A stretch of DNA of 12,474 bases from DATGMB01 sp035293845. GTDB lineage: Bacteria > Acidobacteriota > Terriglobia > Bryobacterales > Bryobacteraceae. Within the stretch, counting starts at the first letter, position 1, and the number at the start of each line of letters is the position of its first letter. The notes beneath the pieces are model-generated. The model had not been told where the DNA came from. It worked only from the letters and a program-made list of their open reading frames with translations, and searched no databases. Location of the stretch: the NCBI GenBank assembly GCA_035293845.1, contig DATGMB010000113.1, positions 1-12,474 on the forward strand, given 5' to 3'. Positions 1 through 7,343 of the stretch are shown here, one piece after another. The position numbers and the translations under genes were made by a program.

Positions 1-1
1 G

Positions 2-31
2 GTCACGTACCAGGCGCACTACACGTGGTAA
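2..31 (+). CDS. C-terminal end of an upstream gene, possibly an outer-membrane beta-barrel protein (partial)
   Basis: Frame 2 is open from the window edge and reads VTYQAHYTW followed by TAA at 29-31. The nine residues alternate strictly, with W, Y, A, Y and V at positions 1, 3, 5, 7 and 9 from the end, and the last residue is aromatic. This is the known C-terminal signature (beta-signal) of outer-membrane barrels such as TonB-dependent receptors. Frames 1 and 3 are also open here but do not read like protein. The next gene begins 27 bp later on the same strand, so the two could be co-transcribed. With only nine residues visible, the family is an inference. Confidence 0.3.
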   Translation, partial: VTYQAHYTW

Positions 32-58
32 CCCGCGCCTGCGATATCATGACATGAC

Positions 59-2206
59 GTGAAATCCTCGACCCCGATTTTCCGTGTGCTCTGCGCCGCT
101 GCCTTGCTCGCCGCGGCCTTCGCCCAGACCCGTCCCACACCGCCCACGCGCGATCCGCATACGCCCGGCTACGTCCAGGCATTCGAGTTGCCGGACGGCG
201 CCAACGCGCCTGCGGATCAGGACGGCAACTTCATCCTCGGCCCCACCCACACACCCGCGCCGGAAACGACGGTCCACGAGGGCGTGCCGCAGGGGACTGT
301 CGTGGAATTCACGATGGAGTCGAAGGACAGCAAGATCTATCCCGGGATCGCGCGCGAGCGGGGCACGTTTGGCACGCCGGACCCCAATGACCCCGCCAAG
401 CTGATCGTCACCACCAGCCATCCCGCGCCGTACTCGCGGCGTGTTGCGGTCTATGTGCCGAAGCAGTACGTGGCGGGGACGGACGCGCCGTTCATCGTAG
501 GCGCCGATGGACCGGATCGCATGCTGTTCACGGTGCTCGATAACCTCATCGCGGAGCACAAGGTGCCCGTCATGATCGCGATCTCGATCGCCAACGGCAG
601 CGGCGACGCGCAGGGCAGCGAGCGCGGCCTCGAATACGACACCATGTCGGGCCGCTATGCCGATTTCGTCGAGACCGAGGTGCTGCCGCGCGTCGAAAAA
701 GAGGCGAACGTCAAGCTGACCAGGAACCCCGAAGGCCGCGCCACCATGGGCGGAAGCTCGGGAGGCTCCTGCGCGATGGCGATGGCCTGGTATCACCCGG
801 AATGGTATCATCGCGTGCTCACTTACTCCGGCACTTATGTCAACCAGCAGTGGCCGCCGAATCCGGAGACGCCGCACGGCGCCTGGGAGTTCCACGAGCA
901 CCTCATCCCGCAAAGCCCCGTCAAGCCGCTGCGGATCTGGATGGAAGTGGGGGACCGCGATCTGCTCAACCCCAATGTCATGCGCGATAACATGCACGAC
1001 TGGGTGCTGGCCAACGAGAAGATGGCGCACGCGCTCGCGGCCAAGGGTTACCACTACCAGTTCGTCTTCGCGCGCAACGCCGGCCACTCGGATCGCGCCG
1101 TGAAGCAGCAGACGCTCGCGGAAGCGCTCGAATATCTGTGGAAGGGCTACCCGCCGCCGGCGCAGACGGTGCGTCCGCCGCGGCCCCCCGCGCCCACGCG
1201 CGATCCGCACACGCCCGGCTATGTGGCGGCGAAGGAATTGCCGGACGGCGCGAACGCTCCGGCGGATCGGGACGGCAACTTCATTCTCGGTCCGACGCAC
1301 GAGCCGGCGCCGGAGATGTCGGTTCGCGAGGGCGTGCCGCAGGGGACGCTTTACGAATTCACCATGGAGTCGAAGGATAGCAAGATCTATCCGGGCATCG
1401 CGCGCGATCCCGGTACCTTTGCCCGCCCCGATCCGAACGACCCCACGAAGCTCATGGTTTCCAGCCATCCCGCGCCGTACACACGCAAGGTGGCGGTGTA
1501 TGTCCCCAAGCAATACGTTCCTGGGACCGCCGCGCCGTTCATCGTCGGCGCCGACGGGCCGGACAAGATGCTCTTCACCGCGCTGGACAACCTGATCGCG
1601 GAGCATAAGGTGCCCGTGCAGATCGCAATTTCGATCGGCAACGGCGGCGGCGATGCGCAGGGCAGCGAGCGCGGCCTAGAGTACGACACCATGTCCGGGC
1701 TGTACGCCGAGTGGGTGGAAAAAGAGGTGCTGCCACTGGTCGAGAAGCAGTACAACGTGACGCTGACGAAGGACCCGGAAGGCCGCGCGACGATGGGCGG
1801 AAGTTCGGGCGGCTCCTGCGCCATGGCGATGGCTTGGTATCACCCGGAGTGGTATCACCGTGTCCTGACTTACTCCGGAACTTATGTCAATCAGCAGTGG
1901 CCGTATAACCCCGAAACGCCGCATGGCGCCTGGGAGTTCCACGAGCACCTGATCCCCGCGAGCGCGCGGAAGCCGATCCGCATCTGGATGGAGGTCGGGG
2001 ACCGCGACAACCTGACCCGGCAGGACGGCTATCACGATTGGGTCCTGGCCAACGAGAAGATGGCGCAGGCGCTGGCGGCGAAGGGCTACCACTACCAGTT
2101 CATCTTCGCGAAGAATGCCGGGCACACCGACCGTGCCGTGAAGCAGCAGACGCTGCCCGAAGCGCTGGAATACGTGTGGAAGGGGTATAAGGGACCGAAA
2201 GGTTAG
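59..2206 (+). CDS. Secreted esterase with two tandem alpha/beta-hydrolase (esterase D / enterochelin-esterase-like) domains
   Basis: This 715-aa protein is probably a periplasmic or secreted serine esterase of the PF00756 type, substrate unknown. The N-terminus has a lysine, a hydrophobic stretch (about 8-20) and an AFA-QT cleavage site, so it carries a signal peptide. Two copies of one hydrolase domain follow (residues 29-364 and 379-710), joined by a Pro-rich linker. Each has a nucleophile elbow GGSSGG (Ser234, Ser583), a GDRD acid motif (Asp299/301, Asp648/650) and a GH[ST]DR histidine (His343, His689), so both look catalytically complete. Family members usually carry one such domain. Start: GTG at 59 is the first possible start because TGA at 50-52 closes the frame. 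No clear Shine-Dalgarno precedes it. The preceding gene may encode a barrel protein, which would fit import or hydrolysis of an ester-linked ligand, but that is speculation. Confidence 0.85.
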   Translation: MKSSTPIFRVLCAAALLAAAFAQTRPTPPTRDPHTPGYVQAFELPDGANAPADQDGNFILGPTHTPAPETTVHEGVPQGTVVEFTMESKDSKIYPGIARERGTFGTPDPNDPAKLIVTTSHPAPYSRRVAVYVPKQYVAGTDAPFIVGADGPDRMLFTVLDNLIAEHKVPVMIAISIANGSGDAQGSERGLEYDTMSGRYADFVETEVLPRVEKEANVKLTRNPEGRATMGGSSGGSCAMAMAWYHPEWYHRVLTYSGTYVNQQWPPNPETPHGAWEFHEHLIPQSPVKPLRIWMEVGDRDLLNPNVMRDNMHDWVLANEKMAHALAAKGYHYQFVFARNAGHSDRAVKQQTLAEALEYLWKGYPPPAQTVRPPRPPAPTRDPHTPGYVAAKELPDGANAPADRDGNFILGPTHEPAPEMSVREGVPQGTLYEFTMESKDSKIYPGIARDPGTFARPDPNDPTKLMVSSHPAPYTRKVAVYVPKQYVPGTAAPFIVGADGPDKMLFTALDNLIAEHKVPVQIAISIGNGGGDAQGSERGLEYDTMSGLYAEWVEKEVLPLVEKQYNVTLTKDPEGRATMGGSSGGSCAMAMAWYHPEWYHRVLTYSGTYVNQQWPYNPETPHGAWEFHEHLIPASARKPIRIWMEVGDRDNLTRQDGYHDWVLANEKMAQALAAKGYHYQFIFAKNAGHTDRAVKQQTLPEALEYVWKGYKGPKG
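143..1150 (+). repeat. Tandem intragenic duplication, copy 1 (esterase domain A)
   Basis: This is the first copy of a roughly 1-kb in-frame direct repeat inside the twin esterase, 336 codons beginning PTRDPHTPGYV and ending WKGY. It aligns with 1193-2188 at about 84% protein identity by hand count. The two copies differ by only two small indels, one codon and three codons. A 43-residue block around the nucleophile (from PEGRATMGG to NQQWP) is identical. Confidence 0.9.
1193..2188 (+). repeat. Tandem intragenic duplication, copy 2 (esterase domain B)
   Basis: This is the second copy of the esterase-domain repeat, 332 codons starting exactly 1,050 bp (350 codons) after copy 1 with the same PTRDPHTPGYV motif. 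Relative to copy 1 it lacks one residue near VSSHPAP and three residues after GDRD. Strong protein identity with many synonymous differences points to a duplication followed by selection or partial gene conversion, not a very recent copy event. Confidence 0.9.
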
Positions 2207-2249
2207 CCCGCGCCCGCATCACCCGCCGTGCTAAGCCGATCCACCACGA

Positions 2250-2266
2250 CCGCCGGGCGCCGGCGG
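2250..2266 (+). terminator. GC hairpin between the esterase and isomerase genes (weak terminator candidate)
   Basis: CCGCCGG-GCG-CCGGCGG forms a perfect 7-bp stem with a 3-base loop, 43 bp after the esterase stop. No T-run follows, so it is at best a factor-dependent or mRNA-stabilising hairpin. Such palindromes are frequent by chance in DNA this GC-rich. The rest of 2207-2355 shows no gene or clear promoter. Confidence 0.25.
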
Positions 2267-2355
2267 CCTCCACCGGCGCGATATCCGAAAGGCTCTGTGT
2301 TGATGCCGGGATTCTACGCCCGTGGCGCGCAGAGCTTTGCGATATCCTATACCCC

Positions 2356-3591
2356 ATGACACCCGTGCCGGTTCATCAACAGCAGGCCCTCGTTTCGCGC
2401 CTCATGCAGGCGTGCGGCGGCGCATATTCGCCGGAGACCCGCCGCAAATATTTCATCTCCGGTCCCCAGTGGGCCGCGGCTTACCAGGGCCAGGCCCTCT
2501 TCCACGCGCCGACCCGTCCGGCCATCGGCTTCGAAGAAATCATCCGCAAGTACGGCGAGATCGGCATCGGCTACTGGACCACCCACGATACCGACGTGAT
2601 CCCCACCGACGCCCTGGGCAAGGACCAGCAGCAGGAGATCGTTGCCCGCATCCGCCGCGCGCTGGATGAAAACGGCGTGAAATGCTCCATGGTCACGACC
2701 GAGACGTTCCACCACGCCGTGTGGGCCGCCAGCCCAGCGGCCGAGGCGCCGGAGGTGCGCGAGTACGCGAAATTCCGCGTGTGCAACACGGTCGATATCG
2801 GGCACGAATTGGGGGCGAGTTTCGCCGTGTATTGGCCCGGCTCGCTCGGCTATTATGTACAGGGCGCGATCGATGAGACGGACACGCTGCGCTGGTATGC
2901 GGCCGCTCTGAACGCCGCCTGCGAGCACGATCTTGCCGCCGCGAAGCGCCGCGGACGCGCGCCGCTCAAGCACTGTCTCGAAGCCAAGCCCTTCGAGCCG
3001 CAGGCGGAAATCCTGTTGCCCACGAGCGACGCCATGTTGGCCTTCATCGCGAGCGGTCTGCTGACGCATCCGGAAATGGTGGGCCTCAATCCCGAATACC
3101 TGCACGAGCTGATGTGGGGCGCCGCGCCGCGCGCCGCTCTGGCCCGCGCGCTGCTCGCCGGCAAGCTCTTCCATTTCGATATCAACGACGGATACCGGCT
3201 GAAGCATGACGTCGATATCGGCGTGGCGCTGGTGAATCCGCTCGACTGGCTGAACGTGCTCGTGCTGCTGCGCAGCCACGGATACAACGGCCCGTTCAAT
3301 CTGGATTACAAACCGCCGCGCACCACCAGCCAGTTCGGCGTATTCGAGGTCAGCTTCCCTACCGCCGTCGACCGCTTCATCACGCTGTGGGAGATGGCGG
3401 GCGAGGTGATCTCCGACCCGATCATCAAGGAAGCCACCGACGCCCTCAAGACCGGCGGCGGCGTGGCCGACCCGCGCGATGTCGATGCGATCGTGCGCGC
3501 CAATCAGGAGTTGTTGACGCTGCATGAGTTGATCGCGCACCGGCTGGTGCAGATCCTGCTCGGGCTGCATCGCGGGCGCACGTTCGCCTAG
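2356..3591 (+). CDS. Xylose-isomerase-family sugar isomerase (TIM barrel)
   Basis: This 411-aa protein matches the actinobacterial-type xylose isomerase fold, a cytosolic two-metal aldose-ketose isomerase. Recalled against Streptomyces XylA, every key position is present with matching spacing: catalytic His77 and Asp80 (THDTD), Trp160, metal ligands Glu209 (EAKP, with Lys211), Glu247 and His250 (NPEYLH), Asp275 (FHFDIN), Asp285 and Asp287 (HDVD), and Asp317 (NLDYKPP). The 28, 38, 40 and 70-residue distances from Glu247 to the later ligands equal those in XylA. The N-terminal 60 residues are divergent and lack the usual FGLWTVGW-type strand. No xylulokinase or xylose transporter is adjacent, so the true sugar may not be xylose. 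The ATG start has no recognisable Shine-Dalgarno. A DUF2905 gene follows after 28 bp. Confidence 0.85.
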   Translation: MTPVPVHQQQALVSRLMQACGGAYSPETRRKYFISGPQWAAAYQGQALFHAPTRPAIGFEEIIRKYGEIGIGYWTTHDTDVIPTDALGKDQQQEIVARIRRALDENGVKCSMVTTETFHHAVWAASPAAEAPEVREYAKFRVCNTVDIGHELGASFAVYWPGSLGYYVQGAIDETDTLRWYAAALNAACEHDLAAAKRRGRAPLKHCLEAKPFEPQAEILLPTSDAMLAFIASGLLTHPEMVGLNPEYLHELMWGAAPRAALARALLAGKLFHFDINDGYRLKHDVDIGVALVNPLDWLNVLVLLRSHGYNGPFNLDYKPPRTTSQFGVFEVSFPTAVDRFITLWEMAGEVISDPIIKEATDALKTGGGVADPRDVDAIVRANQELLTLHELIAHRLVQILLGLHRGRTFA

Positions 3592-3619
3592 AGCGATCGC
3601 CCTGCGCCATACTGAAGGT

Positions 3620-3841
3620 ATGGCCTCGGTCGGGCGCATGCTGATCGCACTCGGGCTGGCTCTGGCGGGCTTCGGCATTCTGCTGACATTCGCGGGACGG
3701 CTGCGGCTGCCGTTCCGCCTGGGGCGCCTCCCCGGCGACATTTTCATCCAGGGCAAGAACTCCACCTTCTACTTTCCGGTGGTTACCTGCCTCATACTGA
3801 GCGCGCTGTTTTCGCTGGTGCTCTGGCTCTTCCGGCGATAG
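3620..3841 (+). CDS. DUF2905 family small membrane protein
   Basis: This 73-aa protein has two hydrophobic segments (about 7-25 and 50-70) around a conserved core with RLPGDI, then a short stretch reading STFYFPVVTC. That pattern is typical of the DUF2905 family, whose function is unknown. The protein should sit in the inner membrane with a short loop between two helices. A GAAGG motif lies only one base before the ATG at 3620, too close to act for it. The internal ATG at 3638 (MLIALGLALAG) matches the usual family start and is a fair alternative. The gene follows the sugar isomerase closely and may share its transcript. It is convergent with the kinase gene, 19 bp between stop codons. Confidence 0.85.
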   Translation: MASVGRMLIALGLALAGFGILLTFAGRLRLPFRLGRLPGDIFIQGKNSTFYFPVVTCLILSALFSLVLWLFRR

Positions 3842-3868
3842 CGGAACCAGGCCCGCCGGGTCATTTTT
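3832..3868 (+). terminator. Candidate intrinsic terminator of the plus-strand pair
   Basis: CCGGCG (3832-3837) and CGCCGG (3854-3859) can pair around a 16-base loop, and TCATTTTT follows directly on the plus strand. The hairpin overlaps the DUF2905 stop codon, and the T-run overlaps the stop of the converging kinase gene. In the minus direction no T-run follows. The stem is short and the loop long, so efficiency is doubtful. Confidence 0.35.
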
Positions 3869-6584
3869 GCGGCGCGGTGCGGCGGAGCATCTCTTGCACG
3901 CGGTCGAGCAGCATGGGCGCCGTGAACGGCTTTTGTAGGAACGACGCGATCGGGCGGCCGCCGAAGATCCGCTCGGCCTCCATTTCGCTGTAGCCGCTCA
4001 TCAGCATCAGTTTGAGTTGGGGGTAGGTGCGCGCCAGAATCTCCGCTACCTCCTCGCCGCCCATCTCCGGCATCACGAGGTCCAGGAGCACCAGGTCGAT
4101 GGATTGGCCATGCGTGGCGACCGCTTCCACCGCCTCGCGGCCGTTCTCCGCGGTGAGCACGCGGTATCCTCCACGCTCCAGGGCCGCGCGCATGAAGTCG
4201 CGGACGAAGCTCTCGTCATCCACCACCAGGATCGTGCCTGAGCCTTGGCCCTGCGCCGGCCGCGCCGCATTGCCGTGTTCGGGTTCGCGGCCGTCGGCGC
4301 AGGGCAGGCAGACGCGGAACGTGCTGCCCTGGCCGGGCGCGGTCGCCAGCTGGACAGCGCCGTGGTGTGCGCGCACGATGCCCGCCAGCGCCGGCAGCCC
4401 TAGTCCCCGGCCCGTGAACTTGGTCGAAAAGAACGGATCGAAGATGTGGGCGCGCACGGCGCTGTCCATGCCGATCCCGGTGTCCTGGACCTCCAGGCAA
4501 ACGTACCGGCCCGGCGCAATCGGCGCGTGCGTCAGCTCGTCCGTGTCCGCGCTGCCGGGCCCGATCTCCGCAGTGGCCGTGCGGACAATCACCTTGCCCG
4601 GCTGATTCTCTGGGATCGCCTCCGCCGCGTTCAGCACCAGATTCATCACGATCTGGTGGATCTGGCCGGGGTCGGCTTCGACCGGCGGCAAGTCCGGCGC
4701 GAGATGCTGTTCGATGGCGACCTTGCGCGGGATGGAGGCGTGCAGGAGTTCGGTCATGCCCCGCACCGCCGTCGAAATGTCAATCTTCTGCAGCACGAAG
4801 CGGCCTTTGCCCGCATAAGCCAGCAATTGCCGCGTTAGCTCGGCCGCGCGCTCGCTCGCCCCCACGATCGCCGCGGCCATCGGCACGCTCTGCTCCGGCA
4901 GTTCGTCCTGTAGGATGCTGGCGTTCCCCATGATGCTGGCCAGCAGGTTGTTGAAATCGTGCGCCACGCCGGCCGCCAGCAGGCCGATGCTTTCGAGCTT
5001 CTGCGTCTGCCGGAGCTGCTCTTCCATGCGCTTGCTCTCGGTAATGTCGCGCGTGACGCCGACGAAGCGCACAGCACGGCCCTCCGCGTCGAAGTGTACG
5101 CGGCCCCAGGCGCTGATGTGCCGCTCCCTTCCGTCCTCGATGCCGACGGTGCGATACTCCGCGGCGTACTTGCCCCCGCTCTCCGGCCGCATCACCTCAT
5201 CGAGCGCGCGGCGCATGCGCTCGCGGTCGTCGGGATGCAGACCCATGAGGAAGGTTTCGTATGTCACCGGCGCATCCGGCGGCAGGCCGAAGTGGCGCTT
5301 GGTCGCGGCGTTCCATTCGACCTTGTGCTCCTGCGGGTCGGCATCGAACATCCCGAGCTCGGTCGATTCGATCACCAGCGAGAGCTTCTCCTGGCTGCGC
5401 CGCAGTTCCTCTTCGATGCGCTTGCGTCCGGTGATCTCCTCGGCCGAGGCGCTGACGCCGGTCACCGCGCCACGCTCGTCTTTGAGCGGCACCCAGTTCT
5501 CGCTCCAGGTGCGCACCATGCCGGGATCGGCCGGCGTGGTGCCGCTGAGTTCGACATCGAAACGCGGCTCTCCCGTCTCAATCAGGTGGCGCAGCGGCTC
5601 CTCCACAATGTCGGCAATCACCGGCACCACGTCCCGGATGGTCCTGCCGATATGCGCCTCCGCCGGAACACCGTTCATCTCCGCCAGGCGGCGGTTGATG
5701 CGTGCGAAGCGGAGCTCGCGGTCGAGTACGCACAGCCCGACGGGCGCGGATTCGTAGACCGCCTCGATCACGGACAGCCGGTGCCGCGCCTGCCCTTCGC
5801 TCTCGCGGAGCGATTGGATCAGTGTTTCGCGCTCCTGCTCGTAGCGCTTGCGGGCTCCGATGTCGCGGAAGAAAAAGACCAGACCGCCCCGGTCCGGGTA
5901 GGCATGCACCTCGAACCAGGTCTGGAGCGGCTCGTAGTAGCCCTCGAAGTGCTCCGTGCGTTGCGCGGCCATGGCCGCCCGGCAGCGGCTCTCGAAGGGC
6001 GTCCCCTGCGCCTCCGGAAATGCCTCCCAGTAGATCTGCCCCGTCAGGTCGCGGCCGTGCGCCGCGGACTCCTGCGCGCGGCGGTTCATGTAGGTGATGC
6101 ACCAGTCGGAATCGACCGCCATCACGCTGTCGGAGGTAGCCTCCAGGTAGGCGCGCTTGCGCTCCAGCCGCTCGCGCAGCCGGGCACGTTCCAGTGCGGC
6201 GCCGCACTGGCGCCCGATGGCATCGAGCAGATGCCGGTCCCTCTCGGGGCTCCCGGCCGGATCGAAGCGCAAGAGCGCGACGGCCAGCACCGCGCCATCG
6301 CCGCCGCAAAGGGGAACGGCAGCGGCGTCTTCAAGAAACTGCGTGTGGCCGGATTCCGGGATCGGGCCGAACCGCTGCGTCTCCGGCATGTGGCCCCAAT
6401 TTTCAATGCCGCAGACCTCGACGTCCCGCGTTCCCGGAACCTGCCGCAGCCTGGCGCGGGCGATCTCCAGCACGTCCGCCGCGGCCTGCGCGCCGGCAAG
6501 ATCTGCTGCCAGCCCGCAGAAAAGATCCAGATAAATTCCCGAAGGGGCGGTTTCCTCACCGTGAGTGGCGGCGCGACTCCGCAT
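3861..6584 (-). CDS. Hybrid sensor histidine kinase/response regulator (GAF-PAS-PAS-PAS-HK-REC)
   Basis: This 907-aa protein is a soluble, probably cytoplasmic two-component sensor; no membrane segment is visible. In order: a degenerate GAF-like domain (about 15-135), a coiled-coil linker, PAS domains at about 145-250, 270-390 and 400-518 (the last ending FVGVTRDIT, with a PAC motif), and a kinase core. The phospho-acceptor is His542 in AAGVAHDFNN, the NtrB/FixL-like form. The ATPase boxes are N (NLVLNAAEAI, Asn648/Asn652), G1 (DTGIGM), F (FDPFFSTK) and G2 (GRGLGL). A C-terminal receiver carries Asp789/Asp790, phospho-site Asp835, Ser863 and Lys885, all intact. With no DNA-binding output, it likely passes phosphate to another protein. 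The signal is not readable from sequence. It lies 47 bp downstream of lepB, with a weak GGA before the ATG. Confidence 0.92.
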   Translation of the reverse strand: MRSRAATHGEETAPSGIYLDLFCGLAADLAGAQAAADVLEIARARLRQVPGTRDVEVCGIENWGHMPETQRFGPIPESGHTQFLEDAAAVPLCGGDGAVLAVALLRFDPAGSPERDRHLLDAIGRQCGAALERARLRERLERKRAYLEATSDSVMAVDSDWCITYMNRRAQESAAHGRDLTGQIYWEAFPEAQGTPFESRCRAAMAAQRTEHFEGYYEPLQTWFEVHAYPDRGGLVFFFRDIGARKRYEQERETLIQSLRESEGQARHRLSVIEAVYESAPVGLCVLDRELRFARINRRLAEMNGVPAEAHIGRTIRDVVPVIADIVEEPLRHLIETGEPRFDVELSGTTPADPGMVRTWSENWVPLKDERGAVTGVSASAEEITGRKRIEEELRRSQEKLSLVIESTELGMFDADPQEHKVEWNAATKRHFGLPPDAPVTYETFLMGLHPDDRERMRRALDEVMRPESGGKYAAEYRTVGIEDGRERHISAWGRVHFDAEGRAVRFVGVTRDITESKRMEEQLRQTQKLESIGLLAAGVAHDFNNLLASIMGNASILQDELPEQSVPMAAAIVGASERAAELTRQLLAYAGKGRFVLQKIDISTAVRGMTELLHASIPRKVAIEQHLAPDLPPVEADPGQIHQIVMNLVLNAAEAIPENQPGKVIVRTATAEIGPGSADTDELTHAPIAPGRYVCLEVQDTGIGMDSAVRAHIFDPFFSTKFTGRGLGLPALAGIVRAHHGAVQLATAPGQGSTFRVCLPCADGREPEHGNAARPAQGQGSGTILVVDDESFVRDFMRAALERGGYRVLTAENGREAVEAVATHGQSIDLVLLDLVMPEMGGEEVAEILARTYPQLKLMLMSGYSEMEAERIFGGRPIASFLQKPFTAPMLLDRVQEMLRRTAPQK

Positions 6585-6631
6585 AGTTTCCGGAGACCGC
6601 TTTTATATTCGCGCAACCCGCCGCGCGACCG

Positions 6632-7234
6632 CTACCGCACTCGTCCGATCTTATCCAGGGGCCAGTACACGAACACCGCTTTGCCGTAAATGTTCTCTCG
6701 CGGCACGTAGCCCCACATACGGCTGTCGCTCGACTGGTTGCGGTGGTCGCCCAGAACGAAGTAGCGGCCCTCCGGCACCACCTGCTCCTGGCCGTCATGC
6801 CAGGAGCTGTAGTCCCGGTAGTCCTGCGGCACGTAGTCTTCGACCAGCGCCTGTCCATTGACGTACACCTGTCCCTGGTCGACGCGGATGCGGTCGCCCG
6901 GAATGCCGATCACGCGCTTGATGTACGATTTGCTCGTGTCGCCCGGATACCAGAAGACCACCGTATCGCCGCGCTCGATGCCGCCGAGGCCGAAGCGGTA
7001 GGTGAATTTGTTGATGAAGATGCGCTCTTCGTTGGTGAGCGTGGGCATCATGCTGGTGCCCTCGACCTTCACCGGCTGATAGATGAAGACGATCATCACG
7101 ATCGCGATCAGGACCGAAAACACCAGATCGCGGAACCAGGTAACCGCATTCGCAACCGCGGAGCGCAGCGGACTCGGCGGGGCCGGCGCGGGTTCGGGTG
7201 GCAACATGGCCGGGCTGCTGTCCTGTTCCTGCAT
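6632..7234 (-). CDS. lepB: Signal peptidase I
   Basis: This 200-aa type I signal peptidase removes signal peptides from Sec/Tat substrates on the periplasmic face of the inner membrane. It has a Pro-rich cytosolic tail (1-23), one transmembrane helix (about 35-52), and the conserved boxes: nucleophile Ser61 in EGTSMMPTL, general base Lys106 in SYIKRVIG, and the GDxRxxSxDSR signature (GDHRNQSSDSR, 162-172). The size and single transmembrane helix resemble Bacillus/SipS-type enzymes more than the two-helix E. coli LepB. The start at 7234 gives a sensible tail. GGG directly abuts the ATG and there is no properly spaced Shine-Dalgarno, while a TATAAT lies only 11 bases upstream, so the transcript may be nearly leaderless. 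Confidence 0.95.
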   Translation of the reverse strand: MQEQDSSPAMLPPEPAPAPPSPLRSAVANAVTWFRDLVFSVLIAIVMIVFIYQPVKVEGTSMMPTLTNEERIFINKFTYRFGLGGIERGDTVVFWYPGDTSKSYIKRVIGIPGDRIRVDQGQVYVNGQALVEDYVPQDYRDYSSWHDGQEQVVPEGRYFVLGDHRNQSSDSRMWGYVPRENIYGKAVFVYWPLDKIGRVR

Positions 7235-7245
7235 CCCTGTCTCTG

Positions 7246-7251
7246 ATTATA
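7246..7251 (-). promoter_or_regulatory. Consensus -10 box upstream of lepB
   Basis: The minus strand reads TATAAT here, an exact sigma-70 -10 hexamer in an otherwise GC-rich gap. Transcription would start near 7239-7240, about five bases before the lepB ATG, giving a nearly leaderless mRNA. No good -35 hexamer stands 16-18 bp upstream. A set of 10-bp repeats covers that zone instead, as in activator-dependent promoters. Confidence 0.4.
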
Positions 7252-7272
7252 GACGGGCATGCAACTTCCGGG

Positions 7273-7300
7273 GTTGCCGCGCGTTGCCGCGCGTTGCCGC
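7273..7300. repeat. Three phased 10-bp direct repeats upstream of lepB
   Basis: GTTGCCGC occurs at 7273-7280, 7283-7290 and 7293-7300, exactly 10 bp apart and separated by GC. The array lies in the 109-bp gap between the DUF885 stop and the lepB start, about 34-61 bp before the inferred lepB transcription start. Spacing of one helical turn would put all copies on one face of the DNA, as in an activator-binding array. A chance short tandem duplication is also possible. Confidence 0.6.
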
Positions 7301-7343
7301 AGGGCAGGTCCATCAATTGCCCAGGGTCCGCGGCCTGGGAAAG

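Noticed and set aside
47..1606. 519-aa open frame antisense to the esterase
   Set aside because: It mirrors the esterase codons. It is Arg/His/Val-rich with no domain, and its internal repetition only reflects the duplicated esterase domains.
2347..3765. 472-aa open frame antisense to the isomerase
   Set aside because: A GC-driven shadow of a gene with a fully conserved active site on the other strand.
4959..6689. 576-aa open frame antisense to the hybrid kinase
   Set aside because: The composition (Arg, Ala, His, Leu) and lack of motifs mark it as a shadow; the opposite strand has intact kinase and PAS motifs.
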